Of a DNA stretch of 64,000 nucleotides, positions 17,598 to 25,548 are shown piece by piece (within the stretch, counting starts at the first letter, position 1; each line of letters opens with the position of its first letter). A program made the position numbers and the translations under genes. The DNA is from CAYMMX01 sp964391675. Its GTDB lineage: Bacteria; Cyanobacteriota; Vampirovibrionia; Gastranaerophilales; Gastranaerophilaceae. The stretch is taken from positions 37,827 through 101,826 of the forward strand of contig CAYMMX010000006.1 of assembly GCA_964391675.1 (NCBI GenBank). The letters are read 5' to 3'. The notes beneath the pieces are model-generated. The model saw nothing but the letters and a program-made list of their open reading frames with translations. It was not told the origin of the DNA and searched no databases.

Positions 17598-19259
17598 ATG
17601 AAATTTGAAAAAACCAATGAGGATTTAACAAAAACACTGGATTTAGACGAAGAGCTGATTCTTATCCAAAAAATCCCCGAAAAATATGACCATATGGATA
17701 ATGATAGAGCTGAACAATTAAATGACATAAAATTATTAAGAAGCACAATATATCGTAACCAAATACCACAAATTAACGGATGGGGGTCAAAAATTGAACT
17801 TCCTGATATATATGAGCTTGCCCAAACACTTAAATCTCATATAAGTGATAATTTATATTCGCATCCCGATGCAATGTTTGATGTTACAGGCACTAATCCT
17901 CAAGCACAAAGTTTTGCAAACAGACAAAAAGCAATGCTTGTAAATACATTTGATAATATGAAACTGGAGAACGAACTAGAAAAAATAATAGACTCAATAG
18001 TCGAAACAGGTGAAAGTACCATCTTTTTGGGATGGGAAACAAAAATTAAAACAATAAGAAGAGCTCAAAGTATTGAAGAACAATTGGTCACACCAACAGA
18101 AGACGGTTTTATTATAGAAAACAAAGTTGTTTATGACAACCCAATTGTTAAACACGTAAAATCAGAAGATTTTGTTTTTGATAAAAACAAAAAAGATAAC
18201 TGGGACAGTTGTGCCAAAATATACAGAACTTACTGCGAATTAGAAGAACTAATGGATAATAAAGCAAACAATCTTTTAACCAAAGAAAAAATAAGTGCTT
18301 TGAAAGGAGTGATGAACAATAAATTTAAAAAAGAAACAGATAAAGCAGTTGATGATAAAAGAATTGAAATTCTGGAGTACTGGGGAGATATTGAATTAAA
18401 CAACGGTGATATATTAAAAAATTGGCTTATTGTATTAGCAGGAAGAAAAGAAATAATAAGATTTGAACCAAATCCATTTATAATAAATCCTTTTATTCAT
18501 TCTAATATAATTGAAAATCCCGAAACATTAAGAGGAATTTCACCACTGAGAGTTGCTCTAATTTTAAATAATATTTCATCAACTATCTTAAATAAACAAA
18601 TTGATGCCCTTGCATTAATGATGAACCCTCCTTACTTAGCACCCAAAGGTAGTTTTAAAGGAGAGCAAATAGTAAAACCCGGTAAAATCATTGAATATGA
18701 TGCTACATTAATGCCAAGCGCTCCAACCGCACTAAGTTTTGATAAAGCAATGCAAGGATGGGATTTTTTAAGATATTTTAAAACAACAATAGAAAGCGCA
18801 ACAGGAATTTTTAATAATATGAGTGGAAATCTTCAATCAGAACAAAGAACTGCAACTGAATTAAATTATTCGGTAAATGGACAAACTGCCAGATTAAATA
18901 TGTTATTGGAAACAATAAACAGAAAAATAATTATACCAATGGTAGAAAAAACAGCAGAATTAATTGCTAACTTTAAGATTGGCAAAGAAATTATCAGTAT
19001 AAATGATAGAGGAAGAACTTTGTTTATAGAAGTTGATGAAAACATAAGAAATGGAAATTATATCTACAAATATGGAGATAGAAAAGCATCACTGGAAAGA
19101 AAAACAAAAATGAACGAAATCTTTAATATTGTAAAAGCATTTGCCGAAGTACCAACAATAGCCAACCAAATTAATTGGATAGAATGTTTTAAATTTGCAT
19201 TGGAACAATACGGCATCGAAAATTCCAGTAATTTCCTGTTGGAAGGGAATACAAACTAA
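17598..19259 (+). CDS. Phage portal protein (podovirus type)
   Basis: 553 residues. It starts after AAAAGGAG. Recognisable blocks are INGWGSKIELPDIYELAQTLKSHI, the wing region HVKSEDFVFDKNKKDNWDSC, and LRGISPLRVALILNNI. The distinctive C-terminal stem EQRTATELNYSVNGQTARLN...MLLETINRKIIIPM is typical of portals of short-tailed phages and relatives. It forms the dodecameric ring through which DNA enters the capsid. Length is normal for podovirus portals, with no frameshift. Confidence 0.85.
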   Translation: MKFEKTNEDLTKTLDLDEELILIQKIPEKYDHMDNDRAEQLNDIKLLRSTIYRNQIPQINGWGSKIELPDIYELAQTLKSHISDNLYSHPDAMFDVTGTNPQAQSFANRQKAMLVNTFDNMKLENELEKIIDSIVETGESTIFLGWETKIKTIRRAQSIEEQLVTPTEDGFIIENKVVYDNPIVKHVKSEDFVFDKNKKDNWDSCAKIYRTYCELEELMDNKANNLLTKEKISALKGVMNNKFKKETDKAVDDKRIEILEYWGDIELNNGDILKNWLIVLAGRKEIIRFEPNPFIINPFIHSNIIENPETLRGISPLRVALILNNISSTILNKQIDALALMMNPPYLAPKGSFKGEQIVKPGKIIEYDATLMPSAPTALSFDKAMQGWDFLRYFKTTIESATGIFNNMSGNLQSEQRTATELNYSVNGQTARLNMLLETINRKIIIPMVEKTAELIANFKIGKEIISINDRGRTLFIEVDENIRNGNYIYKYGDRKASLERKTKMNEIFNIVKAFAEVPTIANQINWIECFKFALEQYGIENSSNFLLEGNTN

Positions 19260-19278
19260 AAAGCTGGAAGTAGAGAGA

Positions 19279-19310
19279 AGACGCAGAATCAATTAATTGA
19301 TTCTGCGTCT
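19279..19310. other. Perfect 32-bp palindrome between portal and large terminase genes
   Basis: Each half is AGACGCAGAATCAATT, the two halves being exact reverse complements with no spacer. It could form a 14-bp RNA stem with an AATT loop. The T-run after it is weak (TCTATTTAAAAT), so it may be an attenuator or a protein-binding/packaging site. Confidence 0.7.
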
Positions 19311-19327
19311 ATTTAAAATAGGAAAAA

Positions 19328-20620
19328 ATGGAATATAATTTATTAAAAGCACAAAGAGAATTTTTAGAAATTCCACATGATTACAGTCTAGATGTTGCAG
19401 TGTATCAAGGAGGTTTCGGGTCTGGAAAAACTTTTTCCGGCTCTCTTCTTGGAATACTCTTATGCATAAAATTCCCCGGAATAAGAGGGCTTGTTGGGGC
19501 ACAAACTTATACTCTGGTTAGAGATACAACATTACAAACATATTTTGAACACTTTGAAAACTTGAATTTTAAAGATGGAAAAGACTATGAATGGTCGACT
19601 TCATTACAAAAATTGACGTTTAAAAATGGTTCGGAAATATTATTTAGGCATTTTGACGAGCCAAACAAACTTAAATCCCTAAATTTGGGGTTTGCTGAAA
19701 TTGAAGAAATGTCTGATATTCCCTTTTCTACTTTTAAAATGCTTCTTGGTAGAATGAGACAAACAATAAAAAAAGAATGGAAAAATTTTACTTATAGAAT
19801 TTTTGGACACACAAACCCTGAAATACAAAGAGGGTGGATTTATAAAACATTTATAGAAAATTATAAACCGAATTACCGTATAATTTCCGCGCCAACAACT
19901 GAAAATGTATATCTTCCCGAAGGCTTTTGTGAAGAACTTAAAAAATTATATGATGAAGAATATTATAGGATTTTTGTTCTTGCTCAAAATGGAGAATATA
20001 ATTCGGGACTAGTTATAAAAGATTTTACACATGAGAACATAAAAGAAATTTACTACCAACAAGATATGAACTTACATATAACATGTGATTTTAACGTAGA
20101 TCCGATGGCTTGGATTTTAGCTCATAAAACTGATGATAAAGTTTTCTTTTTTGATGAAATAGTAATGGAAAATACAACAACCGCAAAAGCTTGTGATGAA
20201 TTTTATTACAGATATCCTAATCACAAAGGAAAAATTATTATAAACGGTGATGCATCCGGAGACAATAGAAGTTGTACCAGTGAATTCACTAATTACGTAA
20301 TTATAAAGAAAAAACTTGAAAGATTTGGGTATGAAGATATTGAAGTACAAATTAAAGCCTTTAACCCACCAATAAAAAACAGAATAATGGCTTTCAATTC
20401 AAGGATAAGGTCAGCAGATTCTCAAATAAGGCTTTATGTTGATAAAAAATGCGAAAAACTTCTCTATAATATCTATAATTTAAAATACAAAGAAGGTTCT
20501 TCTAAAATTGATTTGCCATCACACTCTCAAATTAAACAAGCAAAAGAACTGAAGTTTTTAGGTCACCCAATGGATGCTGCATCATATTTAGTTGAGTTTT
20601 ATTGGCCGATAACAATATGA
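19328..20620 (+). CDS. Phage terminase large subunit (ATPase + nuclease)
   Basis: 430 residues. Walker A GGFGSGKT is at 28-35, Walker B with catalytic glutamate is in LNLGFAEIEEM near 118-128, and a coupling-type GHTNPE lies near 160. The RNase H-like nuclease domain shows the three expected acidic positions: DFNVD (D254), GDASGD (D308) and HPMDAASY (D421). It pumps DNA into the procapsid and cuts the concatemer. All active-site residues look intact, so the motor is probably functional. Confidence 0.9.
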   Translation: MEYNLLKAQREFLEIPHDYSLDVAVYQGGFGSGKTFSGSLLGILLCIKFPGIRGLVGAQTYTLVRDTTLQTYFEHFENLNFKDGKDYEWSTSLQKLTFKNGSEILFRHFDEPNKLKSLNLGFAEIEEMSDIPFSTFKMLLGRMRQTIKKEWKNFTYRIFGHTNPEIQRGWIYKTFIENYKPNYRIISAPTTENVYLPEGFCEELKKLYDEEYYRIFVLAQNGEYNSGLVIKDFTHENIKEIYYQQDMNLHITCDFNVDPMAWILAHKTDDKVFFFDEIVMENTTTAKACDEFYYRYPNHKGKIIINGDASGDNRSCTSEFTNYVIIKKKLERFGYEDIEVQIKAFNPPIKNRIMAFNSRIRSADSQIRLYVDKKCEKLLYNIYNLKYKEGSSKIDLPSHSQIKQAKELKFLGHPMDAASYLVEFYWPITI

Positions 20621-20631
20621 GAAAGGAATAA

Positions 20632-20868
20632 ATGGAAAAACTTTTACATTACTCTCCTATATTAATTGCAGTTATGATTTTTTTAATTCAGCAAAGAATA
20701 GTAATTACACCAGAGCAACTGGAAAAAAAACATCGTGAAATTCTTAAAGATGCAGAAGAAAGATTTGCAACACTAAGCAGTGTTCGAGATTTAAAAGAAC
20801 AGTTTACAGACATGAAAGACAAAATAGACAAAATTTATGACTGTATCATTGCAGTTAAAAAAAACTAA
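20632..20868 (+). CDS. Small membrane-anchored coiled-coil protein, holin- or spanin-like
   Basis: 78 residues after GAAAGGAAT, 11 bases past the large terminase stop. One N-terminal hydrophobic segment (YSPILIAVMIFLIQQRIVI) is followed by a charged coiled coil to the end. It is the last gene of the cluster. Such proteins at this place often help lysis, but no specific family is recognised. Confidence 0.55.
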   Translation: MEKLLHYSPILIAVMIFLIQQRIVITPEQLEKKHREILKDAEERFATLSSVRDLKEQFTDMKDKIDKIYDCIIAVKKN

Positions 20869-20888
20869 CCAAAAAATTAAAAATTAAT

Positions 20889-20924
20889 AGGCGCCAAATA
20901 GTTTTAAAAAACTATTTGGCGCCT
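20889..20924. terminator. Strong terminator closing the phage-like cluster
   Basis: 17-bp perfect stem, AGGCGCCAAATAGTTTT with its complement, closed by a two-base loop. It separates the cluster from speE on the other strand and can act both ways. Confidence 0.8.
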
Positions 20925-20942
20925 TACATAGTCAATTAAGTC

Positions 20943-21782
20943 TTACAATAATTCTTTTAAAAAATTTGGGAGGGCAAAGCGAGCCAAATGATATTCTTTA
21001 TTATAAATTTTACACGTTTTCGTAATCTCTTCACAACGTTTTTCATCAAAATAAGAAAGGGGGTTAATATCGACAGAGCAAAAAGCCCAAGCCCAATATC
21101 CACCAGGATATGTAGGGATTGGAGATGTATATGTTGACGTTATCGGGAACACTTTTTTTAATAAATTATACATTTTCATTATTTCATTCTTATTTACAAC
21201 TGGAGATTCCGATTGTGCAGCAACTATACCACCTTTTTTCAAAGATTTTTTAACATTATTATAAAATTCTTCAGTAAATAGACCTTCACCAGGGCCCATA
21301 GGATCAGTAGAATCAATTAATACAATATCAAATTCATTTTCTTTATTCTTAATATATTCAATAGCATCTTCAACCAAAACCTCTACTTTTGAATCATCTA
21401 ACTTAGCGGCAATCGTGGGTAAATACTTTTTACATGCATCAATAACCATTCCGTCGATTTCACAAAGTATAACCTTTTCTACCGTATTATGCTTAAGAAC
21501 TTCTCTTACTGTTCCTCCGTCACCTCCACCGATTACAAGAACCGTTTTAGGATTTGGATGATTAATCATTGGTATATGAGAAATCATTTCATGATAGAAA
21601 AATTCATCACCTTCTGTTGTCATCATTAAATCATCTAATGTTAGAATTTTTCCCAAAGCTGAATCAGTATCAATAATTTCAACTTTTTGAAATTGCGATT
21701 GTTCTGAAAACAAAACATCTTTTACTTTAATTGCTATACCAAAACCTGCCGGTGTAATTTCTTTATAAAAATTTTCGCTCAT
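20943..21782 (-). CDS. speE: Spermidine synthase (polyamine aminopropyltransferase)
   Basis: 279 residues with the full SpeE layout. Substrate lid residues are near LTLDDLMMTTEGDEFFYHEMISH. The decarboxylated-SAM site GGGDGGTVREVLKH, CEIDGMVIDACKKY and the catalytic DSTDPMGPGEGLF follow. It makes spermidine from putrescine in the cytosol. Good AGGAG upstream; it starts two bases after the HIT gene and is probably cotranscribed with it. Confidence 0.95.
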   Translation of the reverse strand: MSENFYKEITPAGFGIAIKVKDVLFSEQSQFQKVEIIDTDSALGKILTLDDLMMTTEGDEFFYHEMISHIPMINHPNPKTVLVIGGGDGGTVREVLKHNTVEKVILCEIDGMVIDACKKYLPTIAAKLDDSKVEVLVEDAIEYIKNKENEFDIVLIDSTDPMGPGEGLFTEEFYNNVKKSLKKGGIVAAQSESPVVNKNEIMKMYNLLKKVFPITSTYTSPIPTYPGGYWAWAFCSVDINPLSYFDEKRCEEITKTCKIYNKEYHLARFALPNFLKELL

Positions 21783-21784
21783 TT

Positions 21785-22108
21785 TTACTCCTGTGATAAT
21801 GTATTAGACAAAACGTGAAAATGGAGGTGAAAAACAACCTGTCCTTCTTCTTTTCCTGTATTAACATGAACTCTGTATGCTTTTACTTTTTTAATTTTAG
21901 CAACTTCTTTAACTGCTTTAAGAATTTCTGACATAACTTTTTCATCTTCAAGTTCACTTAAAGAATCGACATGATTTTTGGGTATAACCAATGAATGCAC
22001 TTTTGCTTTTGGATTAATATCTTCTATTGCAATTACATAATCATTTTCGTAAATTTTTTTTGAAGGAATTTCACCATTGATTATTTTACAAAAAATACAT
22101 TCAGTCAT
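21785..22108 (-). CDS. hinT: HIT-family nucleotide phosphoramidase (HinT-like)
   Basis: 107 residues. CIFCKIINGEIPS with the zinc-type CxxC at the N-terminus, EDINPKAKVHSLVIPKNH in the middle, and the catalytic histidine triad HLHFHVL at the end. HinT proteins hydrolyse AMP-phosphoramidates and aminoacyl-AMP. First gene of a two-gene unit with speE. Confidence 0.9.
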   Translation of the reverse strand: MTECIFCKIINGEIPSKKIYENDYVIAIEDINPKAKVHSLVIPKNHVDSLSELEDEKVMSEILKAVKEVAKIKKVKAYRVHVNTGKEEGQVVFHLHFHVLSNTLSQE

Positions 22109-22196
22109 TATTCTTCTCCTTACCCGTATTAGTTAATTGTACCATAAAATTATTTATGTTTTATGATATAATTATTAAAAATTAAAAGGAGCGAAT

Positions 22197-22715
22197 ATGG
22201 AATTTTTAGAGTTATTAAAAAATAGATATTCAGTAAGAAAATTTAATGAAAAAGAAGTAGAAACAGAAAATATTCAAAAGATACTAGAAGCCGGAAGAGT
22301 TGCTCCAACTGCATGTAATCTTCAACCACAAAGAATTCTTGTGTTGAATGAACCTGAAAGTTTAAATAAATTAAAAAATTGCACTCCTTATCATTTTGAT
22401 GCAAAACTAGCAATCTTAGTTTGTTATGATAAAACAGTAAGTTGGAAAAGAAAATATGACAATGAGGATGGTGGAATTATTGATGCAAGTATTGTAACAA
22501 CACAAATGATGCTACAAATAGCTAATTTAGGACTTGGAACAACTTGGGTTGGCTCTTTTGATCCGCAAAAAGTTAAAGAAGAGTTTAAATTAAAACAAAA
22601 TTTAGTGCCTGTCGCAATTTTACCTATCGGTTATCCTGCAGAAGATGCCCAACCAAGTCCGGTGCACGAAAAAAGATTAGAGTTAAGCCAAACAACTTTT
22701 TATAATAATTTTTAA
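22197..22715 (+). CDS. Nitroreductase-family FMN oxidoreductase
   Basis: 172 residues. RYSVRKFNEKEVETENIQKILEAGRVAPTACNLQPQRILV is the classical N-terminal FMN-binding block. DASIVTTQMMLQIANLGLGTTWVGSF and the C-terminal LPIGYPAEDAQPSPVHEKR complete the family pattern. It reduces nitro or quinone-like compounds with NAD(P)H. The leader has TATAAT and AAAAGGAGCG in normal positions. The 3' end overlaps the next, convergent gene by four bases. Confidence 0.9.
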   Translation: MEFLELLKNRYSVRKFNEKEVETENIQKILEAGRVAPTACNLQPQRILVLNEPESLNKLKNCTPYHFDAKLAILVCYDKTVSWKRKYDNEDGGIIDASIVTTQMMLQIANLGLGTTWVGSFDPQKVKEEFKLKQNLVPVAILPIGYPAEDAQPSPVHEKRLELSQTTFYNNF

Positions 22716-23341
22716 TTAGCACTCATATATTTTTCTTCACAAAATTTAAGAAATTCTTTACCTCTCAAATTAAAAAGGGTTTCATATTTTAATATGATAT
22801 CATTTGCTGATCCGCTTTCTTTAAGCCACGCATCTACAATTACAGCATTATTACCCCAGGTTTTCGGGTTTTTAATTAAAGCATCTTTAGCCAAATTAAT
22901 TACAACAAATGTATGATCATTAACATTTCTGCTTACTTCATCGTTATCCACAACACACATAACAAGAGTAGATTTTATACCTTTTTCTCTTAATTTATAT
23001 TGAGCTAGTCGATTCATTTCGGAACAATTTGCTATATTCTTTGTTTTAAGAAAATCTAATAATTTTTTTATATAGTTATCAAAAGATAAATTCAACATTT
23101 TATCTCTCATAATATCAATAGATTGCATATTACGATTATAAATATCGGCTAAACAAGGGGTGCATTTATTGCTCAGATTAACAGGATAAGTATTACCCAT
23201 TTTTATAGATAACATTGCCGGAGAAAAAATTCTTGGATATTCTGTTTTAATTTCCTGAATTATTTTTTCCCCAATTTTAATACTTGGTTTAATGCTTTTA
23301 AATGTTATTTGATTTTGATTAATAGGAGATATAGATAACAT
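22712..23341 (-). CDS. Papain/transglutaminase-like Cys-His-Asp protein of unknown role
   Basis: 209 residues, no signal peptide. A possible catalytic triad is visible: Cys in NCSEMNRLAQYKL, His in NDHTFVVINLAK and Asp in AVIVDAWLKE. The spacing fits papain-fold deamidases and transglutaminase-like hydrolases; several type III effectors use the same NC-E-M, DH-F-V-I, D-W arrangement. The N-terminus SPINQNQITFKSIKP is a short low-complexity head seen on many proteins in this lineage (from memory, not checked). Whether it is secreted or cytosolic cannot be told. Confidence 0.6.
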   Translation of the reverse strand: MLSISPINQNQITFKSIKPSIKIGEKIIQEIKTEYPRIFSPAMLSIKMGNTYPVNLSNKCTPCLADIYNRNMQSIDIMRDKMLNLSFDNYIKKLLDFLKTKNIANCSEMNRLAQYKLREKGIKSTLVMCVVDNDEVSRNVNDHTFVVINLAKDALIKNPKTWGNNAVIVDAWLKESGSANDIILKYETLFNLRGKEFLKFCEEKYMSAN

Positions 23342-23418
23342 ATTTACACATAAAACAATAAAGAATAATTTTTGCTGTTATTTTAATAAGGGAATACAAA
23401 AATTTACAAATTAACTCT

Positions 23419-23447
23419 AAAAAAAAGGGATAAACATTGTTTACCCC
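23419..23447 (-). terminator. Terminator of the small-protein/RNA unit downstream of proS
   Basis: Minus-strand stem GGGGTAAAC / GTTTATCCC (one G-U pair) with loop AAT, followed by eight T residues. It lies upstream of the gene ending at 22712 and downstream of the 33-codon ORF. Confidence 0.85.
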
Positions 23448-23472
23448 CTCACCCTTAGATTAGGTTAGTGCA

Positions 23473-23520
23473 AGACAAAACAATAAATGTTCTGCTTACA
23501 TTTTCCCCTCCCTTTTGTCT
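23473..23520 (-). ncRNA. Candidate structured small RNA or 3' UTR element
   Basis: On the minus strand AGACAAAA and TTTTGTCT pair around an inner AATGT / ACATT hairpin. A purine block GGGAGGGGAAA sits on the 5' side, immediately followed by ATG-TAA. It lies between a small ORF and a strong terminator. It may be a stable small RNA cut from the proS transcript. No known RNA family matches. Confidence 0.35.
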
Positions 23521-23552
23521 AGTGCGTTGGAATTAAGATAGGAATATATGGT

Positions 23553-23654
23553 TTATTTTTTTCTTAGGTTTTCTGATACATTTATTAAAAAAGCATCAAA
23601 TTTTAAAAGCCAACAAATAGATTTATAAGCTGTATTACTCATTTCATTTAACAT
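23553..23654 (-). CDS. Possible 33-residue small protein downstream of proS
   Basis: Starts MLNEMSNTAYKS and ends SENLRKK, with a textbook GGAGG eight bases before the ATG. A short amphipathic stretch (ICWLLKFDAFLI) could sit on the membrane. It lies in the otherwise gene-free 23342-23727 region and is followed by a hairpin and a terminator. Reality rests on the ribosome-binding site and the downstream terminator only. Confidence 0.4.
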   Translation of the reverse strand: MLNEMSNTAYKSICWLLKFDAFLINVSENLRKK

Positions 23655-23727
23655 ATTACTTGCCTCCAGTACCCAACACATGCATGATATGGGCATATGG
23701 CATGTTTTAAATCCACTAAATATATGA

Positions 23728-25449
23728 TTATTTGAATTCAGTTAATATTTTTTCGATCACTTGATTAGGAGTTAACGTAATTGACTCTCCGGTTTTTCTG
23801 GTTTTAAATTCAATTAATCCGTCTTGAATTGTTTTGCCTACTGTAATTCTATAAGGAAAACCAATTAAGTCTGCATCTTTAAATTTAACTCCCGGACGTT
23901 CATCTCTATCATCTAAAACCACTTCGATACCTGATACTGATAATTTTTCGTAAATTTCATTTGCTGTATTCATCTGTAGTTCATCTTTTATATTCACCGG
24001 AACAATTGAAACGTGATATGGTGCGATGGAGATTGGCCAAATTATCCCGTTTTCATCATGATATTTCTCTACCGCAGCCTGAGCTGTTCTGGTTACACCA
24101 ATTCCATAGCAACCCATAACAAAAGGTTTTTCTTTTCCGTCAACATCAGCAAAAGTTGCTTTCATTGGTTTAGAATATTTTGTTCCCAATTTAAAAATAT
24201 TACCAACTTCAATTCCTTGACATACATTTAAAGGAGCAGAGCATTGTATACAAAATTCTCCTTTTTCAACAAGTCTTATATCAAAGAATTTATCAAAATT
24301 TTTGACTTCGGAACCGAAATTTGCACCGACTAAGTGTTTATCTGTTTGATTGCATCCTACAACAAAATTTTTCAAATTTTTAATTGATTCATCAGCCACC
24401 ATCCAAATACCATCTATATTTACAGGGCCTATAAAGCCGGCTTCCGAATTAAATCCTTTTTCTATCATTAATTCTTTAATTTCAACAGCTGATGCAATTC
24501 TAAGTTCATTAACTTTAAGCACATTTTTCAACTTTGTTTCTTCAACGTTTTTATCTCCGCGTATTAAAACCAAAACCGGCTTTTTATCTGCAATATAAAC
24601 TAAAGTTTTCAATATAACAGTTTTTTCAATTTTTAAAAATTCAGCTAAATCATCAATAGATTTAGTATCAGGTGTATCTATAATTTTAGGTTCGCTAAAT
24701 CCGCCATTAAGGTTCTCTTCCGGTAATACTGAAACAGCACGCTCTGAATTAGCGGCATAACCACATTTATCACAGAAAAAAACATCATTTTCCCCTGCAT
24801 CGGTATCAATTATTACCATATATTCATGACTAACGCTTCCGCCTATAGCCCCTGAATCTGATTGAACAACTTTTGTATCCAAACCGCAACGATCAAATAT
24901 TTTTGTATAAGCAGCAGCCATATTATCGTATTCTTTATCAAGACCTTCTTCATCGATATCAAAACTGTATGCATCTTTCATTATAAATTCACGCCCTCTT
25001 AAAAGCCCAAACCTCGGACGAATTTCATCTCTAAATTTTAGTTGTATCTGGTATAAATTTAGTGGTAATTGTTTATATGACTTAGCAATATCACGAGCTA
25101 TTGTTGTTATTATTTCTTCATGAGTCGGACCAAGACACATACCGCGATCATGACGATCTTTCATTCTCATAAGTTCTTTACCGTAAACGTCCCATCTGCC
25201 TGATTCTTCCCAAAGCTCCTGAGGTTGAACAAAAGGCATTAAAAGTTCTTGAGCACCTGCTGCATTCATTTCTTCTCTAATGATATTTTCAATTTTTTTT
25301 AAAACCCTGCTCATTAAAGGAAGATAACTGTATATACCACTTGATAGTTTTTTGATAAAACCTGCTCTAACCAATAATTTATGAGAAATAACTTCTGCAT
25401 CAGCCGGAAATTCTCTTAAAGTTTGCACAAAAAGTTTTGACATTTTCAT
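23728..25449 (-). CDS. proS: Prolyl-tRNA synthetase (bacterial type, with editing insertion)
   Basis: 573 residues. Class II motifs are clear: MRVLKKIENIIREEMNAAG with LLMPFVQP, then LGPTHEEIIT and FRDEIRPRFGLLRGREFIMKDAYSFD, and motif 3 GCYGIGVTRT. A YbaK-like INS editing domain lies between about 230 and 380 (ILKTLVYIADKKPVLVLIRGD). A C-terminal anticodon-binding domain follows (YHVSIVPVNIKD, DDRDERPGVKFKDADLIG). It charges tRNA-Pro and clears Ala-tRNA-Pro. Length is normal. AAGGGAAGA precedes the start. Confidence 0.97.
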   Translation of the reverse strand: MKMSKLFVQTLREFPADAEVISHKLLVRAGFIKKLSSGIYSYLPLMSRVLKKIENIIREEMNAAGAQELLMPFVQPQELWEESGRWDVYGKELMRMKDRHDRGMCLGPTHEEIITTIARDIAKSYKQLPLNLYQIQLKFRDEIRPRFGLLRGREFIMKDAYSFDIDEEGLDKEYDNMAAAYTKIFDRCGLDTKVVQSDSGAIGGSVSHEYMVIIDTDAGENDVFFCDKCGYAANSERAVSVLPEENLNGGFSEPKIIDTPDTKSIDDLAEFLKIEKTVILKTLVYIADKKPVLVLIRGDKNVEETKLKNVLKVNELRIASAVEIKELMIEKGFNSEAGFIGPVNIDGIWMVADESIKNLKNFVVGCNQTDKHLVGANFGSEVKNFDKFFDIRLVEKGEFCIQCSAPLNVCQGIEVGNIFKLGTKYSKPMKATFADVDGKEKPFVMGCYGIGVTRTAQAAVEKYHDENGIIWPISIAPYHVSIVPVNIKDELQMNTANEIYEKLSVSGIEVVLDDRDERPGVKFKDADLIGFPYRITVGKTIQDGLIEFKTRKTGESITLTPNQVIEKILTEFK

Positions 25450-25536
25450 AATAAATCTTCCCTTAATCTCGTTTGAAATTATTTTAACATAAAATCAAGT
25501 TATTAAAAAAAGACTTTTAATATAAAAATTATCATG

Positions 25537-25542
25537 TATGAT
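25537..25542 (+). promoter_or_regulatory. -10 box of gmk (leaderless type)
   Basis: TATGAT ends six bases before the chosen gmk ATG at 25549, and no Shine-Dalgarno sequence is present. TTTTAA 16 bases upstream is a weak -35. Confidence 0.4.
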
Positions 25543-25548
25543 TTATAC

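Noticed and set aside
10133..20940. Attachment sites or tRNA target for the phage-like cluster
   Set aside because: No tRNA gene and no convincing direct repeat at the two borders.
23473..23520. Small signal-recognition-particle RNA
   Set aside because: AAGCAG in a hairpin is suggestive, but the GGAA tetraloop and symmetric bulge of domain IV are absent.
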